A stretch of 64,000 nucleotides of DNA from Microbispora sp. ZYX-F-249 (GTDB lineage Bacteria; Actinomycetota; Actinomycetes; Streptosporangiales; Streptosporangiaceae). A model generated the notes under the pieces. That model was not told where the DNA came from. It did no database searches and saw only the letters and a list, made by a program, of their open reading frames with translations. Positions 44,535 through 53,824 of the stretch are shown piece after piece (within the stretch, counting starts at the first letter, position 1; every line of letters starts with the position of its first letter). The stretch is from positions 20,270 through 84,269 of the forward strand of contig NZ_JBDJAW010000034.1 in the NCBI RefSeq assembly GCF_039649665.1, written 5' to 3'. The position numbers and the translations under genes are program-made.

Positions 44535-47500
44535 GGCGTCTCCTCCAGGTCGGCCAGCAGCAGGGCCTCCAGCCCGGCGGCGTAGTCGGCCAGGGTCCGC
44601 CGCTCGAACAGCAGGCGCACCGGCACGGTCAGGTCCAGGGCGTCGCTCAGCCGGGCCGCCACCAGGGCGGCGGTGGCGGAGTGGCCGCCGAGGGCGAAGA
44701 AGTCGTCGTGCGCGCCCGGCTCCGGGCCCTCCAGCACGGCGCTCCACACCTCCGACACCAGCAGCTCGGCCTCGGTGCCCGGCGGCACCCGCGGCGCCCG
44801 GTCGCCGGGCTCCGGCAGGGCCGTTCGGTCCACCTTTCCGGAGGCGGTGAGGGGCAGGGCGTCCAGGAGCACCCAGCGGCGGGGGACCATGTAGTCGGGC
44901 AGCCGCGTGCTCAGCCGCCGCTCCAGCTCGCGGGTGTCGGTCCCCGGCGGCGCGGCGAGGTAGCCGACGAGGTGGTCGCCGTCGCGCACGGCGACGGCCG
45001 CGTCGGCGACGCTCTCCCGGAGCGCGGACTCGATTTCGCCGAGCTCGATCCGGTGGCCGCGGACCTTCACCTGCCCGTCGCGCCGCCCGAGGAAATCGAG
45101 CGTGCCGTCGGGCCGCCAGCGGGCCAGGTCTCCGGTGCGGTAGCGGCGCCCGCCCGGCGGGCCGTCCGGATCGTCGGTGAAGGCGGCCGCGGTCAGCTCC
45201 GGCCGGCCGCGATAGCCCGCGGCCACACCGGCGCCGCCGATCCACAGCTCGCCGGCCACCCCGGCGGGCAGCATGCGCCCCGCCCGGTCGAGCACGTACG
45301 CCCGCTCCCCGGCCAGCGGCCGGCCGATGGACACCCGGTCGCCGACCGGCGCGGTCACCCGGATGACGGTGGAGTAGATCGTGGTCTCGGTGGGTCCGTA
45401 GGCGTTCCACAGATCGACCCCGCGGTCCAGCAGGCCGGCGGCGAGGGCCGGGTCGAGCACCTCGCCGATGCTGACCACCCGCACGTCACCGCCCCGCTCC
45501 CGGGGATCGTCGCGCCAGCCGGAGGCGACGAGCATGCGCAGCGTGGTCGGCGTCGCCGTCATCAGCGTGACCCCCGACTCCGCGACGCGCCGCGCCACGG
45601 CCCGCCCGTCGAGCGCCTCGTCGCGGCCCAGCAGCTCCAGCCGCAGCCCGCGACACAGGCTCACCCACACGTCGAAGCCGAACACGTCGAACGAGAACGG
45701 CGTCAGGCCGAGCATCACGTCGTCCGGCCGGACCCCCGGCGTGACCGTCATCGAGGCGACGAATGCCGCGAGGTTGCCGTGGGTGATCTCCACACCCTTC
45801 GGCCTGCCGGTGGAGCCCGAGGTGTACAGGACGTAGGCGAGGTCGCCGGGGTCCACCTCGACGCCGCCCGGCGCCGCCTCCGCCGGGGGCAGGTGAGCCA
45901 GGTCGACGACGACGCCGCCCAGATCCCGGGCCACCGCCAGCCCCTCGCCCGCCGCGACGATCACCTTGGCGCCGCAGTCGTCCACCTGGTCGCGCAGCCG
46001 CCGGAGCGGATGGCCGGGATCGAGCGGGACGTAGGCGGCGCCGGCGAGCAGCACGCCCAGCAGCGCGGCGGGCAGACGACGGTCGCGCGGCAGGCACACC
46101 CCCACGCAGGAGCCGGCGGACTCCGGTCCCAGAGCCGCGGCCACCCGTCGCGCCCACCCGGCCAGTTCGCCGTAGGTGAGCACGCCCTCCCCGTCGGCGA
46201 CCGCCGGGGCGTGCGGGCGCCGCACCGCCTGCCCGAGCACCGCCTCCACGACCGTCCGCGGCGCGTCCGCGGGCAGCGGCGCACCGGTTCCCGCCGCCAG
46301 CAGCGCCGCCCGTTCCTCCGCGCCGATCACCTCGAACGCCGACAGCGGCCGGTCCGGGTGCGCCAGGACGTCGTCCAGCACGCCGGTCAGACGGCCGGTC
46401 AGGGTCTCGGCCGCGGCCCGGTCCAGGTGCTCCAGGTCGTACTCGACCTGCAGTTCGGGCCCGGCCGCCGTGGCGTTGACGTAGACGATCAGCGGGACCT
46501 GCACGCTGCCCGCGTCCAGCTCGCCGACCAGGTCCACGCCGACGCCCCCGCGATCCAGCGAGAGGGGCACCTCCGGCGGCTGCATCGAGAGCGTGACGGG
46601 GGTCGGCACCCAGCCGGGCGGGCGCTCGACGCCCGCCGCCTCGGTCAGCTCCTGCTCGGTCAGCCCCCTGTGGTCCATCGCGCGGGCGGTCGCCGCTCCC
46701 GCCTGCCGTACGGCCGCGCGCAGCGACAGCCCGTCGTCCAGGCGCAGCCGCACCGGGAGCACGTCGACGAGCACGCCGACCACGCCCTCCAGCCCCGGGG
46801 TGGCGCGGTCGGCCACGGCGGCGCCGAGGACCACGTCCCGCCGGTCGGTCAGCCCCGCCACCAGCATGCCGAGCACGGTCAGGTAGACCGCGAACGGCGT
46901 GGCGCCGCAGCCGGCCGCGAGCTCGCCGACCCGCGCGACCGTCGCCGGGTCAAGGCGGCGCACCAGGCGCTCACCGCGCAGGCGGCTCGGCCGGTCGTCC
47001 CGGCGGAGCAGCAGCTCGTACGGCGGGACCGCCCCGGCGAGCTCCCGGGCCCAGAAGGCCCGCAGCGCCTCGGTGTCCCGGGTGGTCTCCTGCTCGCGCA
47101 CCGCGACGTCGCCGATCTGCAGCGGCGGCTCCGGCAGGAGGACCTCGCCGCCGCCCGCGAGGCCGTCGAGGAGCTCCCGCATGACGATCCCCAGCGACGC
47201 GCCGTCGAACACGGTGTGGTCGGTGAGCAGCACCAGCTCCGCGCTGTCCGGCCCGGACCACAGCAGGGTGGCCCGCAGCAGCGGCGAGTCGCGGGCCAGG
47301 TCGAAGTCGTGCGCGACCGCGGCCCGCCGCAGCTCGTCGGCCTCCCGCGGGCCGGCCGGTCGATGCTCCTCGAGCGGCACCGGCGACGGGGGGACGACCT
47401 CGACGGCGACGCCGTCGACGACGACGGAGCGGAGGGCCTCGTGCCGCCGGACGATCGCGTTGAGGGCGGCGCGCAGCGGCTCCGCCGAGGTGAGGCCGCG

Positions 47501-49468
47501 CAGCCCCAGCCGGAAGGCGATCGCGGTGGCGTGCGGATTCTGGCTCACCTCGCGCAGCAGCAGCTTGCCGCGCTGCCCGGCCGACAGCGGATAGCGGGTC
47601 CGGCCGGTGTGGCGGACCAGCGGCGGCACGGTGCTTGCCACGGTGCCTGTCACGGTGCCTGCCGCAGTGCCTGCCGCGGCGGACGGTGCGGCCTCGCGGA
47701 CGTACTCGGCCAGCTCGGCGACCGTGGGCCGGGCCAGGAAGGTCGTCAGCGCGACGCGGACGCCCAGCGCCTGCTCGATCCGGGCGCAGATCCTCGCGGC
47801 GGCCAGGGAGTGCCCGCCCAGGTCGAGGAAGTGGTCGTGGACGCCGGCCCGCTCGATCCCGAGCGTCTCGGCGGTGATGGCGGCGATCCGCCGCTCCACG
47901 TCGTCGCGCGGCGCGACGTGACCCCGCGTCGCGCCGCCGTCCCGCTGCCGCTCGGTGTCGATTCGCTGTCGCTCGGTGTCGTCGCGCGGCGCGGAGAAGG
48001 AGACCTCGGGCAGCCGGGAGCGGTCCACCTTGCCCGTGGGACCGATCGGGACGGCGTCGAGGAACACGATCCTGGCGGGAACCATGTAGTCGGGCAGCCA
48101 CTCGCGCAGCCAGGCCCGCAGCCGGCTCTCGTCGAGATCGTCGAGCCCGGGCCCGGCCGGCTCCACGTAGGCGACGAGCCTGCGGGTGCCCTCCCCGTCG
48201 GCCGGGGCGAGCACGACGGCCTGGCCGACCAGCGGGTGACGTTCCAGCCTGCCCCGCACCTCGCCGAGCTCCACGCGGAAGCCCGCGACCTTCACCTGGT
48301 CGTCGATCCGCCCCTCGTAGTGGTAGACGCCGCCCTCCCGGCGGACCAGGTCGCCGGTGCGGTAGTGGCGCACGCCTTCGGCGTCGGTCACGAACCGCTC
48401 CGCGGTCAGCTCGGGCCGGTTCAGGTAACCCCGGCCGACCAGCGGCCCGGCCACCCACAGCTCGCCGAGTTCGCCGTCGCCCAGCGCCTCGCCGCCGGCG
48501 CCCCGCACCGACAGCTCCGACCAGGCGTACGGCGTGCCGATCGGCGGCTCGCCGGGCTCGTCCCTGGCGATCTCGTGGGCGCAGCAGTGCACGGTGCACT
48601 CGGTCGGGCCGTACAGGTTCACCATGCGCCGCACGCCGGGGTTGGCGAAGACGCGGTCGGCCAGGGCCCGGCTCACCGGCTCACCGCTGGACAGCACCGT
48701 GCGCACGTTCGGCGGCAGCGGCTCCCGCAGCAGCGCGGTCAGCGCGGAGGCCGCGGCGCTGATCATCGTGACCTCGTCCCTGGCGGGCAGGGTGTGCAGC
48801 GCGAGGGGATTGTCCGCCATGCTCACCGTGCCGCCCAGCAGCAGCGGCAGGTAGAGCTGCGGGACGGACGGGTCGAAGCAGACCGACGTCGAGGCGAGGA
48901 ATCCGGCCAGTTCCCCGGCGGTGAAGTAACCGGCGTCCCAGCGCAGCAGCGTCATCACGTTGCGGTGCTCGATCGCGACGCCCTTGGGGCGGCCTGTCGA
49001 TCCGGAGGTGTAGATGACGTAGGCCAGATCGGCCGGGTCGCCGGGCAGGTCCGGATCCGAGCCGGGGCGGTCCCCGGCGTCGCCGAGCAGGACGACTTCG
49101 CGCCGCGGCAGGCGCGCGGCGAGCTCGGCGGAGGTGACCGTGTGCGAGACCCCGGCGTCCTCGATCATGAACTCCAGCCGCTCGGGCGGGTAGGCCGGGT
49201 CCAGCGGCACATAGGCGGCGCCCGTCTTCCACACGCCCAGCAGCGCCGCGATCAGGTTCTCGTCGCGGTGCAGGCACACGCCGACCGCCGAGCCTCGCCG
49301 CACTCCGCGGGAGATCAGCTCGTGGGCGATGCGGTTGGCCTGCGCGTTGAGATCGGCGTAGGTCGTGCGGGTGGTCCCGGAGACGACCGCCGTGTGGTCC
49401 GGGGTGCGTCGCGCCTGCCGTTCGAAGGCCTTGTGGGCCTGCTCGAACGACGCGAGGGTGTCGGCCAC
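44531..49468 (-). CDS. Non-ribosomal peptide synthetase, loading plus one extension module (A-T-C-A-T)
   Basis: The 1645-residue protein: A1 about 15-500 (TSGSTGRPKG near 154, YGPTECT), T1 with Ser near 554 (LGGHSL), C about 630-1060 (DHTVFDG near 753: the second, catalytic His is kept, the first is Asp), A2 about 1075-1545 (TSGSTGRPKG near 1219, YGPTETT), T2 with Ser near 1594 (LGGHSA). Lack of an N-terminal C domain marks it as the initiating enzyme. Pocket readings by hand: A1 D-P-P-S-L-S-L-V-H-K, A2 D-V-F-T-V-I-A-I-Y-K; I match neither to a known code. With the downstream module a tripeptide is expected. No epimerase, MbtH or tailoring gene is adjacent. GTG 49468 has GAGGGG 7 bases upstream. 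Confidence 0.92.
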   Translation of the reverse strand: MADTLASFEQAHKAFERQARRTPDHTAVVSGTTRTTYADLNAQANRIAHELISRGVRRGSAVGVCLHRDENLIAALLGVWKTGAAYVPLDPAYPPERLEFMIEDAGVSHTVTSAELAARLPRREVVLLGDAGDRPGSDPDLPGDPADLAYVIYTSGSTGRPKGVAIEHRNVMTLLRWDAGYFTAGELAGFLASTSVCFDPSVPQLYLPLLLGGTVSMADNPLALHTLPARDEVTMISAAASALTALLREPLPPNVRTVLSSGEPVSRALADRVFANPGVRRMVNLYGPTECTVHCCAHEIARDEPGEPPIGTPYAWSELSVRGAGGEALGDGELGELWVAGPLVGRGYLNRPELTAERFVTDAEGVRHYRTGDLVRREGGVYHYEGRIDDQVKVAGFRVELGEVRGRLERHPLVGQAVVLAPADGEGTRRLVAYVEPAGPGLDDLDESRLRAWLREWLPDYMVPARIVFLDAVPIGPTGKVDRSRLPEVSFSAPRDDTERQRIDTERQRDGGATRGHVAPRDDVERRIAAITAETLGIERAGVHDHFLDLGGHSLAAARICARIEQALGVRVALTTFLARPTVAELAEYVREAAPSAAAGTAAGTVTGTVASTVPPLVRHTGRTRYPLSAGQRGKLLLREVSQNPHATAIAFRLGLRGLTSAEPLRAALNAIVRRHEALRSVVVDGVAVEVVPPSPVPLEEHRPAGPREADELRRAAVAHDFDLARDSPLLRATLLWSGPDSAELVLLTDHTVFDGASLGIVMRELLDGLAGGGEVLLPEPPLQIGDVAVREQETTRDTEALRAFWARELAGAVPPYELLLRRDDRPSRLRGERLVRRLDPATVARVGELAAGCGATPFAVYLTVLGMLVAGLTDRRDVVLGAAVADRATPGLEGVVGVLVDVLPVRLRLDDGLSLRAAVRQAGAATARAMDHRGLTEQELTEAAGVERPPGWVPTPVTLSMQPPEVPLSLDRGGVGVDLVGELDAGSVQVPLIVYVNATAAGPELQVEYDLEHLDRAAAETLTGRLTGVLDDVLAHPDRPLSAFEVIGAEERAALLAAGTGAPLPADAPRTVVEAVLGQAVRRPHAPAVADGEGVLTYGELAGWARRVAAALGPESAGSCVGVCLPRDRRLPAALLGVLLAGAAYVPLDPGHPLRRLRDQVDDCGAKVIVAAGEGLAVARDLGGVVVDLAHLPPAEAAPGGVEVDPGDLAYVLYTSGSTGRPKGVEITHGNLAAFVASMTVTPGVRPDDVMLGLTPFSFDVFGFDVWVSLCRGLRLELLGRDEALDGRAVARRVAESGVTLMTATPTTLRMLVASGWRDDPRERGGDVRVVSIGEVLDPALAAGLLDRGVDLWNAYGPTETTIYSTVIRVTAPVGDRVSIGRPLAGERAYVLDRAGRMLPAGVAGELWIGGAGVAAGYRGRPELTAAAFTDDPDGPPGGRRYRTGDLARWRPDGTLDFLGRRDGQVKVRGHRIELGEIESALRESVADAAVAVRDGDHLVGYLAAPPGTDTRELERRLSTRLPDYMVPRRWVLLDALPLTASGKVDRTALPEPGDRAPRVPPGTEAELLVSEVWSAVLEGPEPGAHDDFFALGGHSATAALVAARLSDALDLTVPVRLLFERRTLADYAAGLEALLLADLEETP

Positions 49469-49643
49469 CTGTGATCCCCTCTTTTGTTACGGAAAGGTGG
49501 TGGTATGCCTCGCACATCGTCACAAACGGCGCGTGGAACGAGTTAGACCGAAGATCCTTCTGTTATTTCAGTGATGTCGGAACGAATCTGACACGTGACC
49601 ATCCGGAACTCTGACCGGATTCGGTGGCAAGCGAGGAAGACGG

Positions 49644-49675
49644 GAAGCCGCCCCCGGCGGACCGGGGACGGCTTC
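49644..49675 (-). terminator. Strong hairpin terminator between the arabinofuranosidase and NRPS genes
   Basis: GAAGCCGCCCCCGG (49644-49657) pairs with CCGGGGACGGCTTC (49662-49675), with one wobble on the RNA, around CGGA. It lies 16 bases past the arabinofuranosidase stop and separates it from the NRPS operon. Confidence 0.7.
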
Positions 49676-49690
49676 GGTGATCGCCGGAAT

Positions 49691-51250
49691 CTACCCCCAG
49701 GGCTGGGAGACGACCCAGCTCACGTCGGCGTTCCACGCGGTGGCGTTGTCGAAGGTGTTCGAGCCGCCGTTGCTCGCGATGTAGACGACGTTGTTGTAGT
49801 GGCGCAGGAACCGCGTCGGGAAGTTGTAGGACGCGAACGACGTGCCCTGGCCGCTTTTACCGGCCTGCGGGCAGAAGGTGGCGTCCGCCGCGAACAGCGC
49901 GCTGCCGTCGTCGCGCTGCCGGTAGAGCTGGTAGTTCTGGTGGCGCAGGTAGTCGCCGGGGTAGTTCCTCGACTCGAACGACACGCACGACCCGCTCGCC
50001 AGGCCGCTGCGCACGATCCAGGTGGCGTCGCTCTTGTCGAGGGACGAACTGGACGAGGTGATCACCGAGGTGAGGACCTGGTCGTTCTGGTGCCGGATGT
50101 AGCGGTCGGTGTAGCCGGAGGTCGTCGCGCGCAGCGAGATCGCCGAACCGGGAGTGAGCGTGCCGTTCTGGGGGCCGCCGCTGGAGGTGGAGTATCCGGC
50201 GGCCACGATGTTCGCCTGCACGGCGTTCTCGGTGGCGTCGGACGGGTAGCCGGAGGTCATCACGCCCTCGTAGAAGGTGCCGCGGGCGCCGACGCTGTTG
50301 TCGCCGCCGATGCCGAGGATGATGGCGCCTTCCTTCTTCATCGGGTTGTAGCCCGCGACGTTGGGCCGCACGCCGTTGTAGAAGGTCGACAGCCCGCCCG
50401 ACTGGGCGTTGCCGCCGCGGATGGCCCAGTGGTTGGGCTCGCCCTTGACGATCGCCGTGAGGAACCGGTGGCTGATGCTGGGGTCGCCGGCGTTGTACTT
50501 CTGGTTGACGCCGGAGAACAGGCCGTTTTCGAGGTCGGCCATGATCCAGGGGCCGTTGCCGGCGCCGTAGCCCCAGACCTTGTTGTTGCCGAAGTAGATG
50601 GCCTCCATGGTGCCGTTGCCGTTGTCGCGGCTGTTGGTCTCGGCGTTGCCGTAGTCGAAGCAGCAGCCGCCGTTGTAGTGGGTGCCGTCGAAGATGGCGT
50701 ACATGCCCTCCGGCTGGTCGCCCTTGGCCACGCCGTTGGTGTTGTTGTTGCGGTAGCCCGTGCCGGGGGCCACGTACACGCCGTAGGCCTTGTGACCGCC
50801 GACCGTGATCGGCGCCGCGGTCGCGACCGCCAGGTTGTCGTAACCGCCCGCCGCCGGGCCGGAGAACCCGCCCGGAGGCGCCTGGGTGAGCCGGTTGTTG
50901 CGGCCGGACTGGTCGTAGATGACGGAGATCAGGCAGGTCGTGTTCGCGCAGAACGAGTCCTGCGCGGCGGCGTCGGCGACCCCGCCCGCGCTCAGCACGC
51001 CGATGTCGCGGGTGGCGTTGTCGGAGGAACGGCGCACCTGGTAGAGCGGGCCGTTGTAGCTGCCGTACAGGGCGCGGGTCGTGCTGTGCGCCGCCACGCA
51101 CGGCGTGCCGCCCGCGGCGTAGATGTCACACGGGCCCTGCCCGGCGGCCTGCGACGGCGTGGCGACGCCGGCCAGCAGACCGGCGGCGAGCGCGACCGTC
51201 GCGCCCGCGGACAACAGTGCCTTCCTCAGGCGTCGTAAATCGGAGATCAT
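49691..51250 (-). CDS. Secreted alpha-L-arabinofuranosidase B (GH54) with CBM42
   Basis: The 519-residue exported enzyme has a signal peptide (about 1-35, ending SQA) and a GH54 catalytic domain (about 37-345; GPCDIYAAGGTPCVAAHSTTRALY, CCFDYGNAET with the nucleophile Glu, WGYGAGNGPWIMADLENGLF). The C-terminal AbfB/CBM42 beta-trefoil (about 355-519) has three repeats marked by DRYIRHQN, DYLRHQN and RFLRHYN. It removes terminal alpha-L-arabinofuranose from arabinan and arabinoxylan. ATG 51250 has GGAGG upstream. It is downstream of the arabinanase on the same strand, with a terminator between, so the two make a complementary pair. Confidence 0.93.
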   Translation of the reverse strand: MISDLRRLRKALLSAGATVALAAGLLAGVATPSQAAGQGPCDIYAAGGTPCVAAHSTTRALYGSYNGPLYQVRRSSDNATRDIGVLSAGGVADAAAQDSFCANTTCLISVIYDQSGRNNRLTQAPPGGFSGPAAGGYDNLAVATAAPITVGGHKAYGVYVAPGTGYRNNNTNGVAKGDQPEGMYAIFDGTHYNGGCCFDYGNAETNSRDNGNGTMEAIYFGNNKVWGYGAGNGPWIMADLENGLFSGVNQKYNAGDPSISHRFLTAIVKGEPNHWAIRGGNAQSGGLSTFYNGVRPNVAGYNPMKKEGAIILGIGGDNSVGARGTFYEGVMTSGYPSDATENAVQANIVAAGYSTSSGGPQNGTLTPGSAISLRATTSGYTDRYIRHQNDQVLTSVITSSSSSLDKSDATWIVRSGLASGSCVSFESRNYPGDYLRHQNYQLYRQRDDGSALFAADATFCPQAGKSGQGTSFASYNFPTRFLRHYNNVVYIASNGGSNTFDNATAWNADVSWVVSQPWG

Positions 51251-51441
51251 GCTGGTCCTCCGTGCCTTTCCGAGTGGTGGTGGTGGAAATCCGGGGGCCG
51301 TCTCGGTAGCCGAGCCGGAAGGCGGCGTCCTGCCTGCGCGAGGTGCCCGAACCGAGGGAAGAAGGGGCCGATGCGCGTACCAGGCCCGCGTACCTGCGGT
51401 CGGCGGTCCGGGATCACCGGCGCAACGGCACGCCCGACGAG

Positions 51442-51466
51442 CCGGCGGCCCGGAGCGGGCCGCCGG
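51442..51466 (-). terminator. Hairpin terminator after the arabinanase gene
   Basis: CCGGCGGCCCG (51442-51452) pairs perfectly with CGGGCCGCCGG (51456-51466) around GAG, 22 bases past the stop. Confidence 0.62.
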
Positions 51467-51488
51467 AGCCGGACTCGCCTGCGGTGGA

Positions 51489-52931
51489 TCAGTAGACGTA
51501 GGGCCAGCCCGCGCCGTCCCAGCCGAGCTTGTTGATGCCGAGGCGCGAGGAGCCGTCGTCGGCGTACCAGTGGTAGAAGAGGACGTCTCCGTCGCTGTCG
51601 GCGAGCACGGCCTGGTGGCCGGGGCCGTGGATGCTCCCGTGGCCGGCCAGGATCTGGGTGCCGCCTCCGGAGGTCATCGCCGTTCCGTTGCGGTCGACGT
51701 ACGGGCCGGTGACCGAGGTGGACCGGCCGACCATGATGCGGTAGGTGCTGGAGGCGCCCCGGCAGCACAGGTCGAAGGAGACGAACTGGTAGTAGTAGCC
51801 GCCGTGCCGGTAGATGAACGGCGCTTCGATCGCGCCGCCGTTACGGCCCGAGATGCTGAGGATCGTGCTGTTCGACCGCTTGCCGGTCGCGGGGTCGAGC
51901 TGGATCATCTTGATTCCCGACCAGAACGAGCCGAAGTCGAGCCACCAGCGGCCCTGATCGTCGACGACCAGGTTGGGGTCGATGGCGTTCCAGTTGTCGG
52001 AGGTGTTCGACTCGATCACCAGGCCCTGGTTGGTCCATGACCCGGACGCGCCGGTCGTGCTGGTGGCCAGGAAGATGCCCGAGTGGTTGGAGCCGAAGGT
52101 CGAGGCCGCGTAGTACATGTAGTACTTGCCGTTGACGTAGGTGATGTCCGGCGCCCACAGCTCGTTGCTCCCGTTGGTGTACCCGTGCGCCCAGGAGGCT
52201 CCGCCGGGGAACGCGGCGCCCGCGTTGCGCCAGGTGGTCCGATCGGTGGAGGTCTTGAGCTGGATGCCGTTGCCGGTGTAGGCGAGCAGGTAGGTCCCGT
52301 CCGGCCTCTTGGTCACCTCCGGGTCGTGCGTGGTGACGTCGCCGTTCACCACACCGGGGTTGGGGTAGGAGGGCGGCGGTGTGCTCGTACCCCCACCGAT
52401 CTTGACGAGCTGCCACTGCTGGTTGGCGCCGCCGAGGTCGGTGTACTGGGAGACGCGGCCGCCGTCGGCGGTGGACCACTCCCACACTTCCAGGGCCTTG
52501 CCGCTGTTGCGGTTGATCAGCTTGATGAACCCGCTGTCGGTGTCGGCGACGCGGAACTGCTGGTTGGCGGCGTTCTTGTCGGTGTACTGGATGACGTCGG
52601 CGCCGTCGGCGGTGGAGCGGCCGGAGATGTCGACCACCTTGCCGCTGTGGCGGGACTTGAGGCGGTAGTAGCCGCCGCCGGAGTCGACGAACTGCCACTG
52701 CTGCCAGGCGCCGTCGTTGCGGGCCCACTGCACCAGCGGCGCGCCGTCGTTGGTGGCCATGTTGTAGACGTCGAGCGCCTTGCCGCTGTTGCGGTTGACC
52801 AGCACGTACGACGCGCTCGTGTCGATCGCCGCCGCATGGGCCGGGCTCGGGGCGACGATGCCGAGGCCCAGAGCCAGCAGCAGTGCGACCATCGCGGCCA
52901 TGGCGGGACGTACGGGCGAAAGGAGGTTCAT
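51489..52931 (-). CDS. Secreted endo-arabinanase (GH43) with N-terminal ricin-type CBM13
   Basis: The 480-residue exported protein has a signal peptide (about 1-34) and a ricin-B/CBM13 beta-trefoil (about 38-178) with three SGKxxD/E units (SGKALDVYN, SGKVVDISG, SGKALEVWE) and QQWQF/QQW motifs. A Pro-rich linker follows, then a GH43 five-blade propeller (about 195-480). Catalytic residues are Asp in THDPEV, Asp in AIDPNL and Glu in GGAIEAPF. It cuts alpha-1,5-arabinan internally. The start has AGGAGG upstream. A LacI-type operator-like site lies 20 bases upstream of the ATG. Confidence 0.93.
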   Translation of the reverse strand: MNLLSPVRPAMAAMVALLLALGLGIVAPSPAHAAAIDTSASYVLVNRNSGKALDVYNMATNDGAPLVQWARNDGAWQQWQFVDSGGGYYRLKSRHSGKVVDISGRSTADGADVIQYTDKNAANQQFRVADTDSGFIKLINRNSGKALEVWEWSTADGGRVSQYTDLGGANQQWQLVKIGGGTSTPPPSYPNPGVVNGDVTTHDPEVTKRPDGTYLLAYTGNGIQLKTSTDRTTWRNAGAAFPGGASWAHGYTNGSNELWAPDITYVNGKYYMYYAASTFGSNHSGIFLATSTTGASGSWTNQGLVIESNTSDNWNAIDPNLVVDDQGRWWLDFGSFWSGIKMIQLDPATGKRSNSTILSISGRNGGAIEAPFIYRHGGYYYQFVSFDLCCRGASSTYRIMVGRSTSVTGPYVDRNGTAMTSGGGTQILAGHGSIHGPGHQAVLADSDGDVLFYHWYADDGSSRLGINKLGWDGAGWPYVY

Positions 52932-52950
52932 GGGGGGTGCCTCCTGCGAT

Positions 52951-52964
52951 TGTGAGCGTTAACA
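52951..52964. promoter_or_regulatory. LacI-type operator-like site upstream of the arabinanase
   Basis: TGTGAGCGTTAACA (reverse TGTTAACGCTCACA) is an imperfect 14-base palindrome with the GTTAACGC core seen in actinobacterial LacI-family sugar-regulon operators. It sits 20 bases upstream of the arabinanase start, where binding would block transcription. No LacI gene is in the window. Confidence 0.5.
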
Positions 52965-53103
52965 TCTCTCGCGGTGCGGAAATGCCGGTATCTCACAGCC
53001 GGGGTTGGGTGGTGGTGCGCCTCAGTGTTGGCCCTTGACCGGGGTCCGTCAAGACCGATGCCTCCGGGTGCGGGAGTGCGGCGGAAGCGGGCCGCGCGGC
53101 GGT

Positions 53104-53112
53104 GAAACTTAC
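53104..53112. promoter_or_regulatory. GAAACTTAC motif upstream of the arabinanase
   Basis: GAAACTTAC resembles the GAAACTTTC-type half palindrome found upstream of the xylanase gene and, as GAAAGTTAC at 2361-2369, upstream of the expansin gene. Possibly a shared hemicellulase regulator site. Confidence 0.25.
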
Positions 53113-53228
53113 ACGGCGGCCCGCCTCGTACGCCGGCGTGCGACTTTCGCCCGGCCCGGGCAGCGGCTTATGCGGGGGCTCGGGTAGAGGCTCGACTGGA
53201 GATTGAGAGCCGGGGCTCGGGTGGAGGT

Positions 53229-53750
53229 TCAGGCGGACGCTTCGACATCGGCGAGCCAGCGGCGGGCGTCGCCGGCGGTGCGCAGGCGGACAACGGTGAG
53301 ATGCGGGTGCCGGGCGACCCGCTCCAGCGTGGTCGTCCGCTTGCGCGCGTGCTGGGACCACGCCCAGCGGATGGGGTGCCCGGGGTCGAACCAGTCCCGC
53401 ACACGTTCCCGGTTACCGTTCCACAACTCCTTCCTCGACAAGGCGTAGGCGAGCGAGCGGCGTACGACCCGGTGCATCACCGTGCGGCGCGGAAGGTCGA
53501 GCCAGACGACGGTGTCGGCCCGTTCCCACAGCAGGTCGTGCAGGAAGGCGTGGTACTGGTCCTCGGTCACCCAGCGCGGCCGCGACGAGAAGCGCTCGAC
53601 GTCCGACTCGAACTCCGGCCGCTTCGTCCAGCCCGGCCCGTGGTGCAGGGCGTCGAGTTCCTGGCGGGGGAGCCCGAGGCGGCGCTCCAGTTCCTTGGCC
53701 ATGGTCGTCTTCCCGGCCCCGGAGATCCCCGCGATCAGCACTCTGTCCAT
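53229..53750 (-). CDS. P-loop nucleoside/nucleotide kinase-like protein (topology modulation protein/FlaR-like)
   Basis: A 173-residue P-loop protein with the Walker A GISGAGKTTMAKEL at residues 7-20, ELDALHHGPGWTKR, and WLDLPRRTVMHRVVRR as the adenylate-kinase-like lid. These are typical of the 'topology modulation protein' or FlaR-like group of small kinases, whose substrate is unknown. ATG 53750 has GGTGGA upstream; GTG two codons earlier is an alternative. It lies between the arabinanase and xylanase genes but seems unrelated to polysaccharide use. Confidence 0.85.
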   Translation of the reverse strand: MDRVLIAGISGAGKTTMAKELERRLGLPRQELDALHHGPGWTKRPEFESDVERFSSRPRWVTEDQYHAFLHDLLWERADTVVWLDLPRRTVMHRVVRRSLAYALSRKELWNGNRERVRDWFDPGHPIRWAWSQHARKRTTTLERVARHPHLTVVRLRTAGDARRWLADVEASA

Positions 53751-53824
53751 CAGCACATTCCACCAGCGATGTGCTTCGCCGGGGTCGGTCTCGCGGAGAT
53801 CGGCCGGAAGTGCCGACTGGCCTT

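Noticed and set aside
44535..45410. Upstream extension of the C-A-T-TE-MFS frame by about 290 codons
   Set aside because: The extension is an out-of-phase reading of the upstream NRPS A2/T2 region; the GTG at 44534 overlapping the stop is the natural start.
39051..49474. Very long open frames on the plus strand opposite the NRPS genes (up to about 1840 codons)
   Set aside because: They are mirror frames created by strong third-position GC bias; their translations are Arg/Gly/Pro/His-rich, have no domains, and the minus strand carries complete NRPS domains.
49469..49643. Iron-box (IdeR/DmdR1) search upstream of the NRPS because the exporter is EntS-like
   Set aside because: I see no TTAGGTTAGG-type palindrome, so a siderophore role has no support from regulation.
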